Source: Tribonema minus
Taxonomy: Eukaryota > Sar > Xanthophyceae > Tribonematales > Tribonemataceae
Direction of reading: 5' to 3'
DNA: 64,000 nt
Assembly: GCA_017506865.1 (NCBI GenBank)
Contig: JAFCMP010000540.1
Location: forward strand, 434,001-498,000
The notes under the pieces are model-generated. The model was not told where the DNA came from and did not search any database. It worked only from the letters and a program-made list of their open reading frames with translations. This document shows positions 1 to 12,700 of this stretch, in pieces (the stretch's first letter is position 1; each line of letters starts with the position of its first letter). The translations under genes and the position numbers were made by a program.

Positions 1-1
1 A

Positions 2-148
2 GTGGTAGTGCTGGCCCTGCTGAGCCACATACGGAAACGGAGCGAACATGGTGATTCCGATGGCGGCGATGTCGCTAGCAATGAAGCCCTGCTGCTTGGG
101 CGCATGGGCATGAAGTTGCGGCGGCGCCTGTTGAAGAGTACATCCTGA
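2..148 (+). CDS. 3' end of an unidentified gene (partial)
   Basis: An open frame enters from the left edge and stops at the TGA at 146-148, giving 48 residues. It begins with a hydrophobic stretch (VVVLALLSHIRKR). A polar acidic segment follows (HGDSDGGD), then a basic end (MKLRRRLLKSTS). This would suit the last membrane segment and cytoplasmic tail of a membrane protein. I do not recognise the family. The frame could also be chance, since only 147 bases are available and no splice junction is visible inside the window. Confidence 0.4.
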   Translation: MVVLALLSHIRKRSEHGDSDGGDVASNEALLLGRMGMKLRRRLLKSTS

Positions 149-3100
149 AGTTTGTGACCGTGAACTTATCGCTGGCTGCTGGCTTTATGAATGATCAGGG
201 CGAACAACTTTATGAGCAGGGAAACCATCAGCGCCCTCGCCTTACTCCATCTAAATATGGCGTTATATTTACACGGTCGCTGGATGGCTTGAACATTAGG
301 CATTATATAGTTGCAAGGCATGCAGCAGAATAACACAAGATACATGTTCAAACCTTAAGGTACTGGCTTGTTGGTCATCTACGTACTTGCCTGCTTTATG
401 ATGGAATTGTGCTACGTGAATGCTATGCTCCTGTAACACAAGCTGGTTGCCAGACCAAGCATGCAGTGTGTTCTTTCATATTATGAGCAGCGCTGTTGTG
501 CGAGCACAGTGCACTGCATTGTAGTATGGTGTTCCATGCTCGTTGCTGCTGACCAGTGTGTGCGTTCACGTGCACCACTGCACTTGATGATTTTGTCGCA
601 ATGACATGTCATTTGCACCTGTTCCTGCGTTGTTCAATTGACTTGACTTGACTTGTTGGCCTTGGTTTGCTCAGCAGAGCAAGCGTGTTCTGCACTTCAC
701 ATGTGCACTTTCACCTACTGTACATTGGATAAATCTGAAGCACACGCACCGTTCAAAGCAACACTGAAGCACACGCACCGTTCAAAGCGACATATTTTTG
801 GTCTGTGCTGGTGACCAACGGCCACCGGGTTTTTCCAAGCTTGATGTGCACAGGCAACGAATGGCACCGTAGCTTTGGCGCCATGCACCACACATCGCAC
901 ACTGGGCCATGGATCGTGCATGTTGAACGTTCCGGTTGCTGCATCGTGCTCTGGGCCATGATCATCATGATGCTGCACGTTGAATGTGAGACTGCTGCGA
1001 CACACTGTCAGGCAGTGCATCTGCACTGCACCAGCATCACGTAGGTGCCTGCCGGAGCACCAGCTGCTGCGCAAGGTGCAAATCAAATTACCTGTCATTG
1101 CATGAATGACTTGTCATTGTAGCTCGCAGGTGAGCAGCCACTCATAAGTGGATGCTCTGACTCAGTGCTCAGTCATGGTGCGCGCTCAATGCCACTGCCA
1201 TCACCGCCCCCCCTCCACAACATCATGCCCCCCCTGCCCTTCAGCTCCGCCATGTGGACCATTACCCACGAGTGTTTGCCATGTGGAGCACAGTCGGCAC
1301 AGGAGAGCGTATGCAAGCCAATGCTACGCCCTTACAAATGAAAGTCAGATGCCGTCCTGCGCCGCGGACAATGACATCCTTCTTCTTGCTGTTGGCGACA
1401 AAGGCGGTAGGGGGCAAGCCAGCATTAAACTACATCCTTTCTTCCGTGGAGGCCAGAAGGGGCATGCAGTCCTCTTTCATCAGTGCCGTTGACGTGGTCG
1501 TGGCAGGGTGTGCTGCGTGGACCGTTCATGGCGCACGCTTGTGTCACGTGCTTGGACGCGCATCACGGTGCCTGACAGAGCTGCGCATGTAGAGCGCTGC
1601 CAGGCGATGGCTCCTGAACAGACTGCAATGTGCAGTCTGCGGCGCTGCATATCAGTGGAGCGCTTCAACGCCACATGGCAAGGCGTTCCATCTACTGCAG
1701 CCGTTGTGGGGCATGGGAGCTCGTTCAGCCTAAGGAAAGCTGTGCCGCAGACACAGTGATGGCGCAGCTGCAAGTGGAATCAGGCAAGTGCTGTGCCTAA
1801 TCATTCACGCACAACGTGTAACTGTTGCAGTCCATCTCTGCCATATCAGCAAGTCCGGCGGCGATGGCCTCTACGAGCCCACTCTGGGTCAGATGCATCA
1901 CAATACTACACTGCGGCTGACAGGCAACATTAAATGGTATTGCATCTGCTACTCCAGTCGCCCGCATGAAACCGCATATCGCCTGCATGATACTACATAT
2001 AGTAAATGTTGTGGGGCGGCCGTGACTGCAGCAGCCGCGTCTGTCGCTGCCGCTGGCGCCGCCTGAGCTGGCGCTGCGCCGCTGCATGTTGTCTCCCTGT
2101 GGCAATGCCGATGCACTGCTCTGTCAAAGTGTGGAAACAAGGCAAGACGGCACACAACGCCAGCAGCAGCAAGCAAAAAAGCGTGACATGTAGGTACAGC
2201 CACGTTGATACCTGATGTACATTACCTGGCATAAAAACATCAACATGAACAGCAACAGGATCTAGTTCGTAGCACGCATGTCAGGTCATGCTTCATGGCG
2301 GCAGAGGCCACCCGCGGCGGCGCAGTAGACGACACGCAGCCACGAACCTACGGCGTTGGCGCTGCCGCTGCTGCTGCTGCTGCTCCTGCAAGCCCTGCAG
2401 CTGTCGCTGTGGCGGCGGCAGCGGCGCTGCTCTCTCCATGTGGTCGCAACTGTTGAACTGCAGCCTTTGCGCCACCAGCAGCAGGTTTCGATTTTTGGCG
2501 GGGTTGACAACTTCTGTCACGGCGCGGGCATCAAACTTCAACACTGTCCTAGAATCGGGGGGCTGAGCCAGGGATGCCGCCGATCGGTAGAACAGCCACC
2601 TGAGGCCGCCAGTACAAAAGGTGCGCACGAATCTGGTTCAGCTCGACGTTTACACGCACGAGGTTGCGCCATTATCATTTTTGCCAAAATGATGAGCTAC
2701 ACTGGGGCTCAGGTGTGCAAACCGAGTGCTGAACTTGATAGTGCTAATACTTCAGAAGTACTACTTAGTGTTGATCCGAGTCTGCTTCTGGAGCACCAGT
2801 CTTGGGGTCTTTGGCCCAGCCAGGGCACAGACTGTATTACGGATTGAAGTCAATTGGTTTGTTAAGATCTAAGTGGAAAATACCCGTTTCATGGGGGAGC
2901 TAATAGTACATGCCTGCATCACAGATGAACTCAGCATGCAGCAGCCGCTCTGGTGCACTTTCTGCTGCAGCACCCCTGTCAAATTTATCTGATGTTGAAA
3001 TTGCCTGTTGAGTGAGGTGACTCACCGGGATGAGTACTTTGAACCCATGTAGCAGAGTGCGGGGACATGTCGCGCCCTGAGGGTAATGCTGCGCACGCTT

Positions 3101-4282
3101 GTGCTGAAACAAGGAAGGTGGCGGCGGAAGGCAGCAGCCAATCAAACAAATCGCTTTGAAGTGGTGCTTGATTTGCTGTGCAGAAATTTGTGAGTTGGTG
3201 TAACTTTTGCTGAAGCAGTGGCAACTGACTATCATAGCATGCGCATGCTGTGCATGCGTGCCGTTGATGCCACGATGATTTTTGTGTTGGTGCACTTGCT
3301 GGACGTTAGTTGTCCACAGTAGCATGTGGCACATGTTCACAAGTCACCTAAGATCCGTTGGGCAAAGCATTCGGTCAAGCTCATGTCTCCCTCATACAAC
3401 TGGGGCTTCATCAAGATAAAACATCACCACACAATAGGAGGGGCCTGTGACAGTCAGCAACACCCGTTCCACAGACCACAGCATACTTCATTGCCAGACC
3501 TGCACATCTTGTCTTCACCACCGTTTAAGTTGCGGGTTTTGTAGGCGAGGGTACTTCAGGGCGCGCGCCTTCTTAGATCACATAGCGCGCACAGTTCTCT
3601 ACACTAGTGATGCATCTGGGCGTGCTACTTTTTTTGCGGTGTGGGTACGCATACGTGTGTATCGGTACAACGTGCAGCAGTCAGCGCGCTGCGGTTCAAT
3701 CGCCGCGCCCAGTCGGGAACAACTCGGAAGTCGCAAGCTCATTCTGGCGCTGGCTCTCCACTGCATGCGGAGTTGCTGCACAGGAAGGGTTCATCGCGTG
3801 CAGCGCATTCGCGCTTGGCATCTGTTGTACCTACTGCAGTCTCAGCCTGCAGCCACGCTTCGCGGCTGCAGGCTCTCGTGTCCTCACTAATTCCAGAGTG
3901 AAGTTGTGCAGAACGGCGTTGAAGTTTGGTGCGCGGAAGGTTCGGGCGTTCTGTGGCGCTGCCGTTGCCAGAGCGTGGGGCTGTTGGTCGTGCTTTGGCG
4001 TGGTGGTAGCACCACCTAGCCGCAAGGCAGATGTCATGCTGCAGCATGCACGTATCGCCGTGATCAGAGGCTCGACACAACCACCAATCATGTGAGGTGA
4101 TGCACGTTCCTGATTGCAAGGCAAAATGTGTGATGGTATCTGACCCGCTCTAAGCGCAACCTATAAAAAGGCTGTCTGTTTCCAGACCACTCGCGCCGGT
4201 GGGACGCTTTCTAGTACTAAAATTTCATACATTATGCTGGCGTACCCCATATACATCAAACTAATATATGTTTAAAGTGCAC
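149..4282. other. intergenic stretch without a recognisable gene
   Basis: I find no exon here with both splice signals and family resemblance. The sequence is rich in TG/CA words and short direct repeats. An example is a 25-30 base unit repeated in tandem near 738-790. There are GCTGCTG tracts near 2360-2400. Open frames of 80-160 codons occur on both strands but overlap one another, mostly lack an ATG and look like chance frames. Confidence 0.5.
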
Positions 4283-4898
4283 TTATCCTGGGCGGTCCAG
4301 GGCGGCGCGTGTGAGGGCGTACAACACGTCGGCGGTCTCGCTCAGGTGGTGCAGCGTCCCGCGTCGCGCCGCGGATCGCTCGTGCAACTCGCCATGCAGG
4401 CGCGCGCGGTACCTGCACAGCGTGTCAGCATGCGCCAGAATGAGGATTGGTGGAGCAGTTACTACTGCTCACTAGTGCAACCCTGGAAGCTGCTACAATT
4501 GTTGAAAGTAAAGGGCAACTGTGGCGGAGCAACACGCTACTCTGCTGAGATGGTGCTTGATCTCACGCAGTCACGCCCTCCGCATGACCTTACAGAGCAA
4601 ATCTCATTGGCTGAGACTCCAGCCAGGGGCCTGCGCTGCAAGCACACTCACCATGACGGCGGGTGCACAGGCATGCGCAGCAGCCTGTGCCAGTGCCTCA
4701 CCAGCTGGTGCAGCATGATAAAACTGAAGAGGAAGTGGTCGTTGCCCTTGCCAGCGCTGGCCCGGCGGTAGCACCAGCAGCGCAGCTCCACGTCTGCCTA
4801 GGTCTCTCCCTTACACTTGAAGTTCTCTTGGACAGCTCACGTGAACACAGGACCTTGGAGGACCCAAGGAAATCGCACCGTGGCAGGGAATCGAGCAT
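4283..4898 (-). CDS. small LYR-motif-like protein, probably mitochondrial
   Basis: Three exons join in phase on the minus strand: 4898-4841, 4793-4652 and 4412-4283. They encode 109 residues ending at a TAA. The first intron is only 47 bases; the second is 239 bases with a GTGAGT donor and GTGCAG acceptor. The product is basic and helical. It contains HWHRLLR, resembling the (L)YRxLLR signature of Complex1_LYR proteins, then YRARLHGELHERS and a helical tail. Its length also fits LYR proteins, which act as adaptors for mitochondrial Fe-S cluster transfer or respiratory complex assembly. The exact LYR tripeptide is degenerate, so the family call is an inference. The last two exons are the best supported. 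The start is 115 bases from the viperin start on the other strand. Confidence 0.45.
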
Positions 4899-5013
4899 CG
4901 CACTGTGGCTTTCATCCGCGGCACGCGCACGCTGTGGTCATTGCCACCGGACCCAGCCACGCCGCTCTATCCACCGCGCCCGGAGTGTAGCTGCGTTGGC
5001 GGGACGACCTGGC
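4899..5013. promoter_or_regulatory. putative bidirectional promoter, LYR-like gene / viperin
   Basis: Only 115 bases separate the two start codons (4898 minus, 5014 plus), so both core promoters and 5' leaders must lie here or overlap the partner gene. No TATA box is evident. The assignment rests on gene layout alone. Confidence 0.4.
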
Positions 5014-6664
5014 ATGTTGCTGCTGGCGCTTCTGTGGGCGCTGCTGGCAGGCGTGGCGCATGCGCTGCATCTGCGGATGGACACTGGAGCTACGACGCCC
5101 GCGGTGCCCATCTCCGTGAACTACCATGTAAGCAGCGCCCGGCGGTGTGCTGGTTTTGGCCTTGACAAGAGGACAACCATGAAAGAATGGGCAGACGCCC
5201 TCATGCCTGTTGCATTTGTGAATTGGGGTACTCCAGACGGCGGCACGCAACGAGGGTTGCCACACCTCTTTCACCTGATGGCACCTATGAAATTGGGCAC
5301 TTCATCTACTCTCAGGCTGTGATTCTGCGCAGGCATTCAGACTGAGCTGCATGGCAGCTTTACCCTGCGTGCAGACAGTACGGAGCGCTCTTTGATATGT
5401 ATAAGGTGGGCCGCATTCTATGCAAGACCTAATTGCACTGCTTGCTGCAATGAATATTGGAATGATGTTAGCAGCTGCAAATTGAGACGGGGTGGGCAGA
5501 GTTAGCTCAAACTACACTAGCTTGCACACTAGGTATGTCGCGCACTTTGTAAGACTTGGCTTCAATGAGCTTCACCTAAGACCATTACGGAGGGTGATGT
5601 GTCACCACCGTGGTATGAGTTTATGATGAACCAGCCCTGGACCTCATCCGGACGGCATTATGGCATGCTGCTGTTTTCCTCACAAATGGTCGGACCAATG
5701 ACCATCAAAAATCTACATAGGCGTCACACGCCTCGCTCACGTTCTCTTCCCACGGCTTCATACCATTCGCAGGTGAGCAGGCTGTGCAACTACGGGTGCA
5801 AGTACTGCTTCCACACGGCGCTCTCATCTGAGCGCTGCAGCGCGGAGGAGGCGCGCCGCGGGCTGGTCCTCCTCGCCGCCGCCGGCATGCGCAAGCTCAA
5901 CTTTGCGGGCGGAGAGCCGCTGCTGCTTGACCGCGGCGACTTCGTCGGCGACCTGGTGGCGTATGCGAAAGAGCAGCTGGGAATCGAGTGCGTGTCGATC
6001 ATCACCAACGGGTCGCTCATGACAGAGTCGTGGTTTCGACGGCACGGCACGCGTTTCGACGTCTTCGGCGTCTCCTGTGACTCCTTCGATGCCGCCACTA
6101 ACCGCAGCATTGGCCGATTTGCTGGCGGTAGCGCTGTCGGTGGCAGCATGGGCGGCAGCGGCGGCAGTAGCGGCGCCGGCGAGGCGCCAGCTGCGCGCCT
6201 GGCGCGCATCCGCGACTGGTGCGAGGGCAGCGGCGCGCTGTTCAAGATCAACACGGTGGTCAGCGCCGCCAACGCGCACGAGGACATGCGCGCGCCGCTG
6301 CTGGAGCTGCGTCCCGCGCGGTGGAAGGTCTTCCAGTGCTTGCTGCTGGAGGGCGAGAACGCGGGCGGCGTGGGCGCGCTGCGCGACGCCGCCCCCTTCA
6401 CTGTCCCCGACGCCGTCTTCGCCGCCTTCGGCGCGCGCCACGCCGCCGTCCCCGGCCTGGTGCTGGAGCCGCGGCAGCTGATGCGCGACAGCTACCTCAT
6501 CCTCGATGAGCGCATGCGCTTCCTCAACTGCGCCGGCGGCGGCAAGCGCCCTGGCGAGTCGCTGCTGGAGGTGGGCGTGGAAGCGGCGCTGGCACAGGCG
6601 GGCTTCGACGCCGACGCCTTTCACACGCGCGGCGGGGTGTACGACTGGAGCAGGGGCGGCAGCG

Positions 6665-6695
<31 letters not shown>

Positions 6696-6732
6696 TGGCG
6701 GCGATGCCAGCGTGCCGCCGCGGCAGACCTGA
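5014..6732 (+). CDS. RSAD2: viperin-like radical SAM enzyme
   Basis: Two exons (5014-5127 and 5773-6732, phase 0, GTAAGC...GCAG) encode 357 residues, close to the 361 of human viperin. Viperins use SAM and a [4Fe-4S] cluster to turn CTP into the chain terminator ddhCTP, an antiviral nucleotide. Exon 1 gives a hydrophobic N-terminus (MLLLALLWALLAGVAHAL), then SVNYH, which joins VSRLCNYGCKYCF in exon 2. That contains the CxxxCxxC cluster motif (C43, C47, C50). Also present are GGEP (84-87), NGS (117-119), SCDS (139-142), FKIN (195-198), RWKVFQ (221-226), DSYLILDE (from 277) and RGGVYDW ending at W330. Two Gly/Ser-rich stretches are unusual: an insertion near residues 154-176 and a 27-residue tail after W330. 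No CMPK2-like kinase lies nearby. The start is the ATG opening the hydrophobic leader. Confidence 0.92.
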
Positions 6733-9700
6733 AGTGATACGTACATCAGGTTCTCAGGCTGTTGCGGTGCAGCGCTCTCTGCATGTTATATGCTAAGCCT
6801 GGCATTGTAGCAGCTGCGGCAGCGGCAGCGACTGTGGCAGCGGCGGCGCCGGCGTCAGTGATGGCAGCGGTGGCAGCGGCAGCAGTGGTAGCAGCAGTAC
6901 TGGCGGTGACGACAGCATACTACCAGTCAAGGTGTCCTTAGCACTGCTGGCAGCGGCTGCATTGGAGGCGGCAGCACCCTGAGCGGTCACAGCGGCAGTG
7001 AAAGCGGCAGTGGCAGCCGTAATGACGCATTGGCAGCCGCTGCGCTGGCGGTTGTGGCAGCAGCGGCGGTAATAATGGCGGCGGCGTAGCAGTAGCGCGG
7101 TAGCTGCGGAGCCGCCGGCAGCGGCGGCGGCACAGGCAGGGCCATAGCATCCCGCGACAGCAAAGAGAAGGGGCAACAGATATGCATCTGCCAGTGGGTG
7201 CAGCTACAGCCACCGTGACCCCGTGGTCGCTCTGAATGTCTTTGATTGCACTTCGCCAGTGGGCCGGGCTCTTTCCCCCTAATTAGGCTTTTGCACCAAG
7301 GGACACAGCTGAGACACAGCTGGCAGTATAGCGATGCTTGCTTCATATAAGCTCGACACAGTGTACGCACTTGCCACTGCCTGATCTTCGAAAGCTGGAT
7401 GTCCACTGGGCAAAGAGCAGTTGGTTTGCATTTGGGGTCCACATGTACATGGCTATTCTCATCCTGCTAGATTCTACTCTCTTCTTGCTTGAAGGCCCAA
7501 CAGCATGTTATGTGCTGTCATGTGTTGCGGCTACAGGGCGGGCCACAAACCTATTAGCACACCAGTTGATTCAGGCAGCTGCTGCAAAGCTCTGACTCAA
7601 GGGTGCCACTGTATATTGCATTGTTGTAGACTGCGCGTCATGCCGTCGCGACTGATGTCTTGAACAGCACTCGAGCGTCAAAGCAGGCACAATTAGACTG
7701 TAGTAGCACCCGGATCTACAATTTGCACAGACGCTGCATGCTGCCACTGGGAGGCCTCTCGTGGGTACAGCCAAGCGAATCAGACAGACTCGTAATGGAG
7801 TTGTAGCCTTGTGATGTGTGCTTCATTGATATGCACAAAAGGAAGGCAGCCTGCAGAATGAAGCAGTGCTAGAAAATATTCATTCAAGTCAGACAAACGA
7901 CATGATATGTCGTGTGCAACCATCCGCTGAGAAGGCACAAGTGCACACCGCGCCAGCAAACACTCTGTGTGCCACAACCTTGCAGTCTGGCGTCTCCACG
8001 GTCCATGGTCCATTAATAGCTGCACACGCCACACGAGCCAGCATGTGGCTGCAGGATGATCATTGGAACACTGCTTCGGGGCTGTTATGCTGCGCAACAG
8101 CCAAGTGCCGGTGACGTGGTGCACGCTTGTTGACGTTGCCGGGCTGGGCAGCAGCGCTCCACATTTGCAATGCGGTGCAGTTTGCTGCGGCATGTGCAGA
8201 CTTGCGGTTGCAACAGAGCGTCCTGGCCGTTCCGAAGGTCAGTGTGTCCTGCACAACAAGCGCAAGGCACAATGGCGTTAATGCAGGCGGAGCAGTAGAA
8301 ATACTGAGTTTGTTGCTAGCTCAGCCTTGGGGGCCGGCGTGACAGGTAGGTCCATCACATTGGCCTGTGGACTGAGAATGAATTTGTTGCTACGTTGTAG
8401 GTAAAACCAGAAATAACCACAATTTCCTTGCGGTGGCGAGGTCGATGCGCACAACACCACAAACGGCAATCAGTTTACATGACAGCAAATGCTTCAGATG
8501 TCACAACCCATGGTACATTGTGCTATCTTGACTGAAAAGCTTCATGTAGTCGAGTGCTTCTGAGGTTGCTTCAAAGCTTCATGCCTGTGATGTCTCGCAT
8601 GCAGGTCTGATGCGACCCTGTGCGAAAGAGGGTGATCCACATGAATGATTGCCATCACAATTCAACAACCGCGAGCCAGGATGCACGTCACATATCAAGA
8701 GATGGGGTGGATAGGCACTGAGGTTGACTCACATGTGCTATGGGCAGCAACCCAGCGGCCATGAGTGTGGCCTCAGTGTTCTGGGGTCCCTTCAGCGCCC
8801 GCGTCGACGACCATCGAGCCCAAGGGCCGCATGGGCTGCCATCTGACGTAGTTGAGGTAGCACTGCCTTGCCAGCAGTGACGCTCAGCTAGGTACCGTCC
8901 ATGGTCTGTTGAGTCGCTTGTGCCGCTGCTTGTGCCGCTGCTTGTGCTGCTGCGTGTGCGGGAGCTGCCGTTGTGTGCGCCGCCACTTGCACGGCCAAAG
9001 CGTGTGCGTGGATTGCCTCCCTGACCTGCAGTGTTGAAGATGCGCGCGAAGGGGCGAGCTCAGGCACTGCTGATGTGCAGCACATTTCATGCGCGGCACA
9101 ATGACGTTTCAGTGCAATGATGGGCTGTCGGCATTTGCCCACAGGCCTGCTGTGTCCATCCGTAATGGCGCCCACAATGTGTGGAGCGGACTGCACACAT
9201 CTTGAATATCTCAAAGTACATCTCAAGAAGCCTGAGGAGTACTGAAAGCGTAGCGTTTAATGGCGCACGACCACGCGTTCAACAGCAGCCGCAACTTAGG
9301 CGCGCTTTACACGCAGCAGCAGCTGCATGGCAAGCTCCATGATTTGACACACGTTTTGGGTGGCAGCGTTATGGCAGAAGTGGCAAATGACCACCTATCA
9401 GCAAGGCTGTTGTGCCGAGCAAGTTTTTGTGTACAGTCGTGCAGTGTTTTTGAGCACACCACCAATGGCGACCGTGTCGGGTGGGCCTGTCTGCACTCAC
9501 AGCGCGGCTTGTGTCCTCAACAGCAGAGCATTGCCACCATGTGGCCCCTTGAGTCGCCGCCCGCTTGTGAGAGTCTTCATCACTGCGGTGTGTAGTTCTG
9601 GAAGGGATACACTAGCTTAGAGATAGGGTTAAGGGCAAGTCAGCTGCATCAGCGCTCACTTCATGGCTGCTGCGCTGCAGCCGGTGCCAACGCGCGCGGA

Positions 9701-12700
9701 GCGTTGCGAGGGTGTGCGCGCCTCCTGGTGCCCTTGAAGTTGGTGCTCTTGAAGTTGGTGACCACCAGGCTCGTCGTGAATTGAATAGATACCAGTACAC
9801 AGTACAGCGCACAGTGTTCAGGTCAGTACATAGTGAAGTTATTGTCTTTGTGCTTTGATTGTCTTTGCGGCTCCGCCGCAGCCGCGCTCTCAGCGTCATC
9901 GATCTGTGCAGTGCATCGGGGGTACAGAGTACAGGAATGGATGCAGACTGAACTAAACACCCTAAGTCAGCATAGCATCCACTCCACATGGGTGGTCATG
10001 CGGGGATGTAACTGCTACGTTCGAGCTGCCATCTTTGTGGACATGCAGAAAACGGATGGAGTTCAGACGGAGTGCGCGCGGACGCAAATGTGCAAGTGAT
10101 GCACACTTGTTGGACTCATATGCCGCATGCATGATTGTGACAAGGCTCCAATGGATGAGCACCGAGAGCTGAAAGAAAGTGGCACAATCAAGATACATGG
10201 TCAGGGGTAAGGCGCTGCTTGCTGCAGAAGGCGTGACAAGTCCAAAGCCTGGAAGTTTCCGCAAGACGCATGAGGTACTGGAAGGAATTGTACAGATGCG
10301 TGCATGTTGCCACTCGGACATGGACACTAAAACCGCACCTCACATTACCACCTTGTATGGCTTGAAACAAAACAGGTGCTGCCATCAAGGCATGCCGGCC
10401 AGATGGCACATTTACAGGCGGTCACTGATATCATCCACCGATGGAGTGCCAGCATCGAGGCTCAGTGGCATATGCCTGACAGACTACAATTTATTTTTCT
10501 GTAGGTCTGAACTAGTGTACTTCGTTACACTATGCACACTAGCACCTTTTATCAATGCAAATCCACAACTACACTGTATGTAGCACTTACCTCAATTGAC
10601 TAAAACTGCACCATGGAGTCGCTGGCAGCTGTACCGTTTACACTACCGAGCGAGCAATCGTGGACACATTCTCAACCCCCCACTGCCCGTTTCTCATTAC
10701 TGAGCCCCCACCAGTTCCAATCTCCCTACCTCAACGCTACTCCATCCTTAACATCACTGTGGATGTGCTGTGCAGGCCGTTCCTGCAGCAGCCGCCTGCC
10801 GCTGGCGCTGAGCTCGCGTTACGCCGGTTCTGGTGTTCCCTCCTGCTGCCCGCGCCGCGTGCTGTTGCGATCAAAAGCTGACTTCGTCGATTCATGGTCC
10901 GTATCGCTGCCCTGCGCCTTGCCTGCTGTAGCGTTACAAGAGTTGAAGGAGCTTCGGATTTGATGACGACGGCTTCTTGCGGGCGCAACACAGCTCTGAT
11001 CGAGAGTGCGGGTACAACCAACGCGCCAGACGGCACCACGCTCCGCAATGTTTTTAAACTGGTCGAGAGCTCCGCACTTGAGCCTCCGACAACATTATTC
11101 CTTGTGGCTTGTTCCAGCATGCAGCTGAGCTGACGAAGTAAAGTCCTACCATCAATGAGCAGCAGCCAAATAACAGCGCGAGCCGTCTTCGCGGCCGGCT
11201 CTGCTTGGTCACTATCGGGTATGTTTCCTTGGTCACTGTTGGCATCAATTCGGTGCATCTCGTAGCTAGCTTGCATGCTGTCAGAGACGCTGATGACGCG
11301 GGAAGGAAAGCCGGACTTTCTTCAAACACAGCTCGTTGGGCACCAAACGACGGTTACGTGATAAAGGTAAAAGACCGACGGGGGTCAGGTTAGGTCACAG
11401 TCTGACACTTCAACTGGGAGGGCTGCAGAGTGTGTCATAGACGAATAGGCCGTCAAAACGGCGCCTCTCTTGCATGTTACCCACAGCCCACAGCCCGCCA
11501 CAGTCCTCTACACAAACCGGCAGCAGCACACATTCTTGAGGACTGCGTCGCGAGCATGGTTATGGGTACCCAAATCAGCCAAGCGCAGCTACGAGCACAC
11601 AAGCAAAGCCACGACGAAGCCGCACCTGATACGATGCTGCATCACAGAACACCGATGCGGCGCACCGATGGCAACGTTGTCTACTACCGGCAAGGCGCAC
11701 CGGCAAGGGTTTTATGCTCTTCACGGCTGTCGCCCACCTTCTGCCGCCAGCGGAGCAGCAGCAAAGTACTGGCAGCACAAGAGGCTTTCAAGAATCTCAT
11801 GGTTTCCAGGCATTTCGGAGCGAGAACGGAGCGAGGGCAGCTCGATTGAAGCACACCGATCTCAGCATCACGATGCGATAGACAGGACTACCTTCCCGAG
11901 CTTTTACACTAGAGTCCCCTTTACAGCAGGTGCATGTGCTCCCTCTTACAAGACAACTCCCCGAAGGCGGCTTCTGCCCGCATGCTGCGACGCGCTAAGC
12001 AGTTTTAGAGAGGCGGCTGTACAGCTATCTTCCGTGCTCGTACATGTGTGCTGTGTTTTGGACCTACATGCTAGCTGCCCTGGGCGCAAACTTTGAAGGC
12101 TTTCATGTACATGTGTATTGTAAATGTCATCATTGCAGTGATGTACGTATGGACTTGTATTTATAAAGGCCCAAGGGAGGCCGGGTTGCCTATGCAATCG
12201 AAAAGCTTGCGTCAACGCAGCAGCCTAGTCTGCGCTGTGTGTGTACTGCCGTCCACACGCCCCCACAGACTGGTGCCAAGCTTTCTTTCTGCAATGATGC
12301 TCTGTACGTGCTGCGTGGTCTGAGGTCTGCACGTTACATGTTGTCATTGCAGGCGCGTCCAGTGAGCTTGTCTTTCACAGCAGGGTTACTTATCCGTACA
12401 TATGTCTTCAGTGTCACATCATATGCATCTTGAAAGCCTGCAATTTGGGAGTGCACTGAGAGCTGCTGATAGCATCAGCCTGATCACTGTTGATGGGAAG
12501 AAAGGCGCTGCCGCGGCGTCATTCAGTGCATCGGGCTCACGGTGGTCACGGTCGCTCGTGCGTCACACTTCAGGCGAGAGCCTTGCAACATGTGCGCATG
12601 TGCACCTACATTGCCTCTCTGCTACTTCTGCCACGGCACAGCGCTGGCAAGCTCGCACCCGTCAGCACACAACTCGAAGAAGCAGCCGTTGCCATACAGT

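Noticed and set aside
2356-2847. Plus frame with a Leu-rich, signal-peptide-like start
   Set aside because: The apparent start is TTG within a CTG repeat and there is no upstream ATG.
2900-3340. 146-codon minus frame
   Set aside because: Moderately protein-like end, but no domain, weak codon bias and no splice context.
5014-6732. A linked CMPK2-type nucleotide kinase beside viperin
   Set aside because: No P-loop kinase frame was found within 4 kb on either side, although some viperin loci carry one.
10737-11276. 179-codon minus frame starting with ATG
   Set aside because: Some stretches look protein-like, but there is no recognisable family, no homologous neighbour and a competing frame overlaps it. 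Noted as possible only.
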